DNA from: Cyanobacteria bacterium UBA11370
Lineage (GTDB): Bacteria; Cyanobacteriota; Cyanobacteriia; Cyanobacteriales; Coleofasciculaceae
Direction: 5' to 3'
DNA: 12,117 bases
NCBI GenBank assembly: GCA_003486645.1
Contig: DNGI01000289.1
Span: 1 to 12,117 of the forward strand
Shown: positions 6,880 to 12,117 of the stretch, one piece after another
Position numbering within the stretch: the first letter of the stretch is position 1
Layout of the letters: each line of letters begins with the position of its first letter
Program-made: the position numbers and the translations under genes
Notes under the pieces: model-generated
Databases searched by the model: none
Told to the model about the DNA's origin: nothing
What the model saw: only the letters and a program-made list of their open reading frames with translations

Positions 6880-7283
6880 GGCAGCGGATTTGATAGCGGA
6901 TGTAACGGATAAGTGATCGGTAACAAAGTACAATTTCCAGAAAATACTAACCTCCCATCCGCTACATCCGTTACCCCATTGGCAGCGGATTGGATAGCGG
7001 ATGTAACGGATAAGTGATCGGTAACAAAGTACAATTTCCAGAAAATACTAACCTCCCATCCGTTGCATCCCTTACCCCATTGGCAGCGGATTGGATAGCG
7101 GATGTAACGGATAAGTGATCGGTAACAAAGTACAATCTCCAGAAACCACCAACCCCCCATCCGTTACATCCCTTACCCCATTGGCAGCGGATTGGATAGC
7201 GGATGTAGCGGATAAGTGATCTGTAACAAAGTACAATCTCCAGAAACCACCAACCCCCCATCCGTTACATCCGTTACCCCATC
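6880..7283. repeat. Four tandem copies of a 101-bp unit
   Basis: Copies begin at 6880, 6981, 7082 and 7183, each exactly 101 bp, starting GGCAGCGGATT. Each has a left arm rich in CGGAT, an inner segment with GGTAACAAAGTACAAT (GTAACAAAG in all copies), and a right arm rich in ATCCG. Copies 1 and 2 share the inner variant GAAAATACTAACC, copies 3 and 4 share GAAACCACCAACC. Copies 2 and 3 share CATCCCTTACC in the right arm, where 1 and 4 have CATCCGTTACC. The period is not a multiple of three, so the minus-strand open frames in the array are artefacts of the repeat. The array fills the gap between two convergent genes. Confidence 0.97.
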
Positions 7284-7290
7284 CGTTGCC
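7183..7290. repeat. 31-bp inverted repeat formed by the last 101-bp copy
   Basis: The left arm (7183-7213) and right arm (7260-7290) can pair over 31 bp with 26 Watson-Crick pairs. In a plus-strand transcript three more are G-U pairs and two are mismatches. The loop is 46 nt. The right end extends seven bases past the fourth copy, which suggests that the ancestral unit was a hairpin of about 108 bp. Earlier copies form shorter versions, for example GGATGTAACGGAT against ATCCGTTACATCC in copy 3. It may serve as a bidirectional transcription barrier. Confidence 0.8.
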
Positions 7291-7292
7291 AC

Positions 7293-8060
7293 TTACAATT
7301 CTACGAGTTGGGTTTGTCGTAGTAATTGCTCGTGGAGAATAACCCGATCGCGCCCTTGTACTTTAGCCCCCTCCAAGGCTTGAGTTGCCGCCGTCATCAG
7401 CATTCCTGGTGAGTATTCATAGCTGGGAATCATACTCGCTACTCCCAAACTGAGGGTAAGGTACTGACTCAGTGGAGAATGGGTTTGAGCAATTTTGAGT
7501 GTACTCACTTGAGAACGAATCTGTTCAGCTACATGAACCGCTCCTTGGGCGTGGGTATTGGGTAGAATAATGGCAAATTTCTCACCCTCATAATGGGCAA
7601 CTAAATCGGCTGGACGCTTCACCGCTGCGGCGATCGCTACAGCAACGTGTTGCAAGCACCTATCACTTGCTTCTTTCCCATAGGTATCGTTATATGTTTT
7701 GAAAAAATCGATATCACACAGAATCAGAGATAAGGGAGCTTGATCTCGCGCCATCCGCCGCCACTCTTGGTCTAAATATAGGTCAAAACCGTGACGGTTG
7801 GCTAACTGCGTTAGGCGATCGCACGAGTCTAATGCTTCAAGATGAGAACCTAACTTTTCAGCTGACCACCATCTGCTTAAACATCGTTGGTATTCACTAA
7901 CTTGGCGAATTCCTAACTCTGAAGCCCAGTTTGTTTCTACCACTCTGTCCAAGATTGGCATTTCTTGATGACAGTAGTTACAAAACCAATAAATTCTATG
8001 GCAGGATATGTGGCGCAGTAAAGGCAGTGAGCAGCAAGGACACAGGTGTTTACTTATCAT
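7293..8060 (-). CDS. Zinc-ribbon GGDEF protein with degenerate active-site motif
   Basis: A 255-residue protein. The N-terminus has a zinc ribbon with CPCC (7-10) and CNYC (27-30). The GGDEF domain begins near DRLTQLANRHGFD (81-93) and contains DIDFFKTYND (116-125) with the metal-binding Asp and the guanine-contacting N124 and D125. The signature loop reads EGEKF (158-162) instead of GGEEF: first Gly is Glu and fourth position is Lys, while the catalytic-position Glu160 remains. The product-inhibition I-site RxxD is kept (R149-D152), five residues before the loop. Active members make cyclic di-GMP from two GTP. This one may be inactive and act as a c-di-GMP or GTP sensor, though low activity cannot be excluded. 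It is soluble, with no membrane segment or receiver domain. The stop lies just beyond the 101-bp repeat array. No clear ribosome binding site precedes the ATG at 8060. Confidence 0.88.
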   Translation of the reverse strand: MISKHLCPCCSLPLLRHISCHRIYWFCNYCHQEMPILDRVVETNWASELGIRQVSEYQRCLSRWWSAEKLGSHLEALDSCDRLTQLANRHGFDLYLDQEWRRMARDQAPLSLILCDIDFFKTYNDTYGKEASDRCLQHVAVAIAAAVKRPADLVAHYEGEKFAIILPNTHAQGAVHVAEQIRSQVSTLKIAQTHSPLSQYLTLSLGVASMIPSYEYSPGMLMTAATQALEGAKVQGRDRVILHEQLLRQTQLVEL

Positions 8061-8230
8061 GGTTTTTTCATTATCTCTCAGTCTTTAGAGGTAATGCCTC
8101 AACTCTATTAACTCAGGAATTTATTCTTATATTTTCCTTGCTTTTTTGCCGATGAACCATATAGTTATTTTAATTATTATGAATAAGCGTTAACTCCCAT
8201 TCATCCTAGCTTTCAAGCTTTAAGGCTAAT

Positions 8231-8317
8231 AAAAAAATAGCACGACAAATTTAGAGTTTCAATAGTCTGAAACCCTAAATTGCTGCTGAGGGGTCTAGCT
8301 TAACTAAGTTGTGCTAT
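8231..8317 (-). terminator. Terminator-like structured element after the small 67-residue gene
   Basis: An outer stem pairs 8237-8246 (ATAGCACGAC) with 8308-8317 (GTTGTGCTAT), ten bases with one G-T pair. Inside is a second hairpin of 14 bp with one mismatch, 8248-8261 with 8268-8281, loop ATAGTC. Read on the minus strand, the outer stem ends in a run of seven T (8231-8237). It lies about 30 nt after the stop of the minus-strand gene at 8349 and is well placed as its terminator. The nested stems would also suit a small miniature transposable element. Confidence 0.5.
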
Positions 8318-8348
8318 AGATATCTGAAACTGACTATTGGTTCTGGAG

Positions 8349-8552
8349 TTATTCGACAATTTTTACCAATCCATGTCGTACTCCATATAACACCCGATCA
8401 ATTAGAATCTGCTCTTGCTCATTGAGCATCGTTTGACAAATGCGAGCGCACTTCAGGAGTAATTGATCGCTGCGGCTAATTTGGCGATCCATTAAGATCT
8501 GAGTCACCAATTCTTCGATATTAGTAAGAGGCACAAGGACTTCAGCAGACAT
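8349..8552 (-). CDS. Small conserved-looking cyanobacterial protein, function unknown
   Basis: A 67-residue protein from ATG at 8552. A GTG directly before it (8553-8555) could add one residue. No clear ribosome binding site helps the choice. The pattern PLTNIEELVTQILMDRQISR, then LNEQEQILIDRVLYGVRHG and a final L-K-I-V-E matches a family of small cyanobacterial proteins I have seen as hypothetical, with an N-terminal helix, an ISRxDQ turn and a C-terminal RVxxGLxKVV-like end. It is all-helical by composition, soluble and without Cys pairs or membrane segments other than two isolated Cys. It is monocistronic here, with a terminator-like structure after it. No function can be given. Confidence 0.8.
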   Translation of the reverse strand: MSAEVLVPLTNIEELVTQILMDRQISRSDQLLLKCARICQTMLNEQEQILIDRVLYGVRHGLVKIVE

Positions 8553-8656
8553 CACAAACGCTACATAAGATTTTGCTCTATTACAATGAACCTTTTCGAT
8601 GGGCTTTTATGCGATCGCCAACCCCACGTCCTAGTGACAGTCAGGGGGTATTTTCC

Positions 8657-8670
8657 GTGATGTCTATCAC
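8657..8670. promoter_or_regulatory. Possible CRP-family operator, GTGA-N6-TCAC
   Basis: GTGATGTCTATCAC is a dyad with the core spacing of cyclic-AMP receptor protein sites (such as those of cyanobacterial SyCRP1), but lacks the outer T and A of the full TGTGA-N6-TCACA consensus. It lies between divergent small genes, about 105 bp before the start at 8552 and 170 bp before that at 8842. A chance match is possible. Confidence 0.25.
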
Positions 8671-8841
8671 CGCTGTCGTTTTGCAAAAGTTTACATAGTC
8701 AAAAATAGGGCAGAAGTCATCTGTCCAAAGGATTAAAGGATTTTTTTACCTTTCCTCCTTGCCCCTTCATTTTTTCTCCGGATAAGGCCAAGCCATCTAT
8801 TGATAATAGGAAGTAAGTCTACAACGAGGAAATAGCTAGAT

Positions 8842-8949
8842 ATGGCTGATACTGACAAAGAAAAGGAAGACAAAAAACTCAAGGAAGCCCAAGAAGAGAC
8901 AGCACGCCGACTCCGCGAAGCGATTGAGAAAAGAAAAAAACAGAAGTGA
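8842..8949 (+). CDS. 35-residue highly charged small protein
   Basis: The reading MADTDKEKEDKKLKEAQEET continues through RRLREAIEKRKKQK to TGA at 8947-8949. GAGGAA (8826-8831) is a strong ribosome binding site ten bases before the ATG, which is the main reason to accept it. Over half of the residues are Lys, Arg, Glu or Asp, hydrophobic residues are few and helix-compatible, and the peptide should be a single soluble amphipathic or charged helix, possibly a coiled-coil or nucleic-acid-binding accessory peptide. The C-terminal KKRKKQK-type tail is strongly basic and the first half acidic. No family is recognised. The spacing from neighbours implies its own promoter, but none with a good match was found. 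Confidence 0.55.
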   Translation: MADTDKEKEDKKLKEAQEETARRLREAIEKRKKQK

Positions 8950-9125
8950 GCCAGCTATCAGTTCCAACAAAATTCTGGATATCTTAATTGCTACGCTTGG
9001 AATCTGTGATACTCTAGATAATACCTACTATCTCATTTTCCTTAACCCAGCGATCTCTCACGCTTGGGCTTCCTACAAGCTGCGATGTAAATTGCAGCAG
9101 TAATCCATTTAAAACAACTCAATAG

Positions 9126-9178
9126 CCCTATTAATTAATCTATAGGGAGAATATATTGACTCAATTAACTCAATATAT
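9126..9178. repeat. Two adjacent inverted repeats
   Basis: CCCTAT (9126-9131) pairs with ATAGGG (9142-9147), and ATATATTGA (9151-9159) pairs with TCAATATAT (9170-9178), each with a ten-base loop and only three bases between the hairpins. No T-run follows. They could be a regulator site or leader structure for the kinase gene about 270 bp downstream. Confidence 0.45.
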
Positions 9179-9272
9179 CGATTCTAGTTGAAGTAAGGTA
9201 AATTGGATTTTCATTCCTACTCTCGACTGGAGAGTTTTGAGTTAATACTTAAGATTATCTAACACCCATTTT

Positions 9273-9320
9273 CCCCCACTCCCGGTCTCCCCACTCCCGG
9301 TCTCCCCACTCCCCACTCCC
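9273..9320. repeat. Polypyrimidine tandem repeat with 15-bp and 7-bp units
   Basis: The unit CCCACTCCCGGTCTC is repeated with a 15-bp period (two copies plus part of a third) and ends in CCCCACT heptamers. It resembles the short tandemly repeated repetitive sequences of cyanobacteria. A reverse-complement relative, GGGGGAGTGGGGAAG, lies just after the kinase gene near 11877-11891, so the kinase is flanked by inverted copies. Confidence 0.8.
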
Positions 9321-9452
9321 TTCTACAGCAGCGTATCACCCACCTAGGGGAAGTTAAACTCCTGTCAACTTAAGCATTCTTGGGTTAGAAGAGTCTTTGC
9401 CCAAAAGCCATAAACTCTTATAATTAGCCGAAATCCAAACCCAATTACTGCT

Positions 9453-11858
9453 ATGATTCCCCTTGGCCAGAACCCTTTGTGGCGATACCTGGCTACCATC
9501 AGCCTAGTAGCGATCGCCTGCTTTAGCAGTGCCCACTTCACTCTCTTGCTGTTGGGGATTGGAGTCAAGGCTTCTCCGGTATGGCCTCCGGCTGGGATTG
9601 CCTTAGCCGCTTTGTTGTTGCAAGGACGAACGATTTGGCCGGGAGTGGCTATTGGTATTTTTTGGTTAAATCTTTCGTTAGGAGTGGATTGGGTTTTATC
9701 CTTTGGCTCAATTTTGGGTAATACGTTACAAGCGATAGTTGGCGCAAGCCTGCTGGATCAGATTCAGTTTCGCCCTTCTCTAGAACGTCTCAAGGATGCT
9801 CTAGGATTAGTTGTGCTGGGCGCTCTAACTTCTACTCTAGTGAATGCCACAATTAGTACGGTGACAGCTTACTGGACAGGTTATCTTGATGCGAGCCAAT
9901 TTTGGCAAAACTGGGGAACCATTTGGCTAGGGGATGGAACAGGGATTTTAGTACTTACTCCTTTGATAGTGTTAAGTAAGACAGGGTTTTTCCAGAAAGG
10001 AGATCAAAATAATTTTCACCGAGATAAATTGGGCCACAAGTCGCCGAATTTATACCGCTACGTGGACAACAAACAAACGTTTTCCTTATTTCAAGCCCCC
10101 AAATTGATCTGTGGGAAAAGTCTCAAATCTCTTAGTCTAACCAAAGGTGTTAGCACAATCCCAAATTCCCCATCAAATGACCCTTTTTTGAGTTTTCCTT
10201 TCAGGCATTTATCCCGACAATCTCTGTATGTAGCTTGGTACGAGTCGATAATTGGTTGGGGTTTGCTTTCTGGGGTCAGTTGGATTGTTTTCGGGTCAAA
10301 AACAACGATCGCAATTTCTCAATATCCTCTAGAATACCTACCTTTTCCCTTTGTGGTTTGGGCAGCACTGCGCTTTCGCATTTGGGGAGCAGTTCTTTCT
10401 AGTTTAATTGTTTCTGGAATGGCAATTGGAGGAGCGATTCAGGGAGATGGGCCATTTGTAGTAAAAGCCGGAAGTATTAATCAGGCCATTTTATTGCTGC
10501 AAACGTTTATGGTAGTCGTAACAATTACCGCTCTAGTTTTAGCGGCGGCGATGTCTGAACGTCAACAGGCAGAAGCACAACTGTGTGCAACTTGGAAACG
10601 CGATCGCTTGTTAGCGGAGATTGCCTTGCGGATTCGTCAGTCGTTAGATTTAGGAGAAATCTTTGAAACTACAGTAACAGAAATTCAGCAGTTGTTGCAA
10701 GCGGATCGGGTTTATATTGCTCATCTTAATGCTCAAGGAAATAGTCAGATTGTTGCTGAAGCTGTCAATCCTCGTTACAAATCTCTGTTGGAATGGACCC
10801 CATCTGAGGAACTTTTGGAGGAAGTGCGATCGCTATTTACCCATCGTCAGCTATTAATTGAAGCGGATACAGCCTTAGCGGAAGTATCCCCCACCTTACG
10901 AGACTATTATCATTACTATCAGATTAAATCTACACTTGCTGTTCCCCTAATTCTTGAGGATCGACTGTTTGGATTATTAGCCGTTCATCAGTGCCATAGT
11001 CGTCGTCACTGGCAGGGCTTTGAGATCGAGTTGTTGCAACAATTAGCCCTTCAAGTCACGATTGCCATGCAACAAGCTCAACTTTACCAAAAAGTACAGG
11101 TACTGAATACTAACTTGGAGGAGCAAGTTACAGAACGAACAGTGCAACTCCAAGAAAAAATGGAGGAACTGCAAAAACTGTATGAAATGAAAGATATTTT
11201 CTTACAAGCCGTTTCTCACGATCTCCGAACTTCTATTATGGGTTTACTCCTGATCCTGAAGAATACCCAAAACTGCCCTGGTCATTCCATCTCGATTTCT
11301 CGGTCGATTCTAGATAAGCTGATTCAAAATAGCGATCGCCAACTGACTTTAATTAATGCACTCTCTGAAAATCATTTTAGTGAAGGGCGGCAAATTGTTC
11401 TTCACTGTCAACCCGTCAATCTAAATGAAATCGTGAATGATAGTATCTCTACTCTACAACCTTTAGTAACGGCAAATCAAGCTATTATAAATAATTTAAT
11501 CCTCGATAATTTACCAACCCTTAAAGCCGATCCCGTTCAACTGCGGTGTGTTTTCGCTCATCTATTAACTAATGCCTTAAAACATAATCCCCCCGGAGTC
11601 AGCCTTACTATTAAAGCATCCGTAGATGATAATCAAATACGCTGTATAATTGCCGATGATGGAGTGGGGATGAGTCAGGAACAGTGCGATCGCCTTTTCA
11701 AACTCTACATTCGTGGGTTGGACAGTCAGCATTTGACGGGTATTGGTTTAGGATTATATTTATGTCGGCAAATTATTACCGCTCATGGTGGAGATATTAG
11801 GGTCAGGAGTAGTTTGGGAGTTGGTTCAACGTTTGAGTTTACTATTCCGTTAAGGTAA
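9453..11858 (+). CDS. MASE1-GAF sensor histidine kinase
   Basis: An 801-residue membrane kinase. Residues 10-175 and 262-365 form a MASE1 sensor with hydrophobic helices, including SPVWPPAGIALAALLL (41-56) and WLGDGTGILVLTPLIVL (158-174). Between the two parts is a polar insert of about 85 residues (178-262). A GAF domain (about 385-540) follows, then a charged coiled coil (545-580). The dimerisation domain has the phospho-acceptor in VSHDLRTS (H589). The ATPase domain has the N box HLLTNALKH (N707), G1 DDGVGM (735-740) and G2 GIGLGL (763-768). The GAF domain resembles phytochrome/cyanobacteriochrome GAFs (VPLILEDRLFGLLAVHQC), but the bilin-binding Cys-His is absent: that region reads LRDYYHYYQIKS. 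It should therefore sense something other than a bilin. MASE1 ligands are unknown. No response regulator is nearby, so the partner is elsewhere. Three HIP1 sites in the 3' half plus others mark it as resident. Confidence 0.95.
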   Translation: MIPLGQNPLWRYLATISLVAIACFSSAHFTLLLLGIGVKASPVWPPAGIALAALLLQGRTIWPGVAIGIFWLNLSLGVDWVLSFGSILGNTLQAIVGASLLDQIQFRPSLERLKDALGLVVLGALTSTLVNATISTVTAYWTGYLDASQFWQNWGTIWLGDGTGILVLTPLIVLSKTGFFQKGDQNNFHRDKLGHKSPNLYRYVDNKQTFSLFQAPKLICGKSLKSLSLTKGVSTIPNSPSNDPFLSFPFRHLSRQSLYVAWYESIIGWGLLSGVSWIVFGSKTTIAISQYPLEYLPFPFVVWAALRFRIWGAVLSSLIVSGMAIGGAIQGDGPFVVKAGSINQAILLLQTFMVVVTITALVLAAAMSERQQAEAQLCATWKRDRLLAEIALRIRQSLDLGEIFETTVTEIQQLLQADRVYIAHLNAQGNSQIVAEAVNPRYKSLLEWTPSEELLEEVRSLFTHRQLLIEADTALAEVSPTLRDYYHYYQIKSTLAVPLILEDRLFGLLAVHQCHSRRHWQGFEIELLQQLALQVTIAMQQAQLYQKVQVLNTNLEEQVTERTVQLQEKMEELQKLYEMKDIFLQAVSHDLRTSIMGLLLILKNTQNCPGHSISISRSILDKLIQNSDRQLTLINALSENHFSEGRQIVLHCQPVNLNEIVNDSISTLQPLVTANQAIINNLILDNLPTLKADPVQLRCVFAHLLTNALKHNPPGVSLTIKASVDDNQIRCIIADDGVGMSQEQCDRLFKLYIRGLDSQHLTGIGLGLYLCRQIITAHGGDIRVRSSLGVGSTFEFTIPLR

Positions 11859-11905
11859 TAGAGGTGTCTTGAAATAGGGGGAGTGGGGAAGAGAAATTAG
11901 ACCTC

Positions 11906-12035
11906 TTGCGAAAGTCGTGATCGCTAACAAATTTCAGTCAAACAAAGCTCATAATTATAAATACCTGCTATTAAATTCAAGCGTAGTTGCGCGGCGCTGT
12001 TGCGCGATCGCTTGTGACAGTTGCGTAAGTCCTGA
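11906..12035 (+). repeat. Pair of related 15-bp direct repeats
   Basis: TTGCGAAAGTCGTGA (11906-11920) and TTGCGTAAGTCCTGA (12021-12035) differ at two positions and stand 115 bp apart after the kinase gene. Such motifs are frequent in cyanobacterial intergenic DNA and resemble ends of small mobile elements. No transposase lies between. GC-rich repeats of GTTGCGCG (11988-12010) also lie in the interval. Confidence 0.4.
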
Positions 12036-12051
12036 TAGTAATTTCCTTCCC

Positions 12052-12117
12052 CCTTGTCTCCCTTGTCTTCCTTGTCTCTCTTGTCTCTCTTGTCTTCCTT
12101 GTCCTCCTTGTCCTCCT
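12052..12117. repeat. 9-bp tandem repeat at the right edge
   Basis: Seven full nonamers of the form CCTTGTCTC (variants TCTTGTCTC, TCTTGTCTT, CCTTGTCTT, CCTTGTCCT) run from 12052 to 12114 and continue past the window end. On the minus strand they would give a G-x-Q or R-x-T tripeptide repeat, so a coding role upstream of the edge on that strand is conceivable but not supported. Confidence 0.95.

Larger units (their letters stand above)
8950..9452. other. Intergenic region before the histidine kinase
   Basis: About 500 bp with no credible gene on either strand. It contains two neighbouring AT-rich hairpins (9126-9178) and a polypyrimidine tandem repeat (9273-9320), listed separately. The kinase ATG at 9453 has no Shine-Dalgarno sequence and no clear promoter could be placed. 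Confidence 0.6.
4060..12011. repeat. HIP1 octamers (GCGATCGC), eleven copies
   Basis: Copies start at 4060, 5232, 7630, 7815, 8611, 9510, 10600, 10826, 11332, 11686 and 12004. HIP1 is an over-represented palindrome in many cyanobacterial genomes and is the best lineage marker here. None occurs in positions 1-4059. Confidence 0.9.

Noticed and set aside
6861..7261. Two minus-strand open frames of about 97 codons, with repeated MGGWWFLEIVLCYRSL
   Set aside because: They are produced by the 101-bp tandem repeat, which shifts frame at each copy, and have no ribosome binding site or known similarity.
6880..7283. CRISPR array
   Set aside because: The 101-bp units are nearly identical throughout, with no unique spacers between short repeats.
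11955..12116. Minus-strand open frame entering from the right edge, with a GxQ-type repeat and ending in EFNSRYL
   Set aside because: Its composition comes from the 9-bp repeat, a HIP1 site and a dispersed intergenic motif, so it is probably not a gene end. More sequence to the right could change this.

Overview
The window looks like cyanobacterial chromosome. It has eleven copies of the HIP1 octamer GCGATCGC, families expanded in cyanobacteria (Uma2-type endonuclease, long pentapeptide-repeat protein, MASE1-GAF histidine kinase, zinc-ribbon GGDEF protein), and short tandem repeats between genes. No RNA gene, intact insertion sequence or CRISPR array was recognised by reading.

Left part (about 1-3950) is an AT-rich accessory block. 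On the minus strand, a DUF262 protein and a HEPN-type RNase-like protein overlap by 8 bp and form a probable two-gene defence or toxin-type operon. Upstream of them lies the broken N-terminal third of a tRNA-guanine-transglycosylase-like protein (queuine/DpdA type). On the plus strand are a DUF7662-XRE regulator, a strong sigma70-type promoter, a ribbon-helix-helix antitoxin scrap and a Uma2-family PD-(D/E)XK endonuclease. No HIP1 site occurs before 4060, while eleven occur in the remaining 8 kb, which fits foreign origin.

Middle part (3952-8060): a CHAD protein (polyphosphate-binding fold) on the minus strand, an 890-bp stretch with no convincing gene, then a 350-residue pentapeptide-repeat protein of 64 unbroken repeats. 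It converges on a GGDEF protein with a zinc ribbon and a degenerate active-site loop. The whole gap between the two stop codons is filled by four 101-bp tandem repeats that can fold into long stem-loops.

Right part (8230-12117): a small conserved-looking 67-residue protein with a terminator-like structure after it, a 35-residue charged ORF with a good ribosome binding site, an intergenic region with hairpins and polypyrimidine repeats, a large MASE1-GAF-histidine kinase without a partner regulator in the window, and a 9-bp tandem repeat running off the right edge.

The CHAD, GGDEF and kinase genes do not form an operon and no common pathway is evident. The best candidates for follow-up are the HEPN-DUF262 island with its transglycosylase fragment, and the 101-bp hairpin array.
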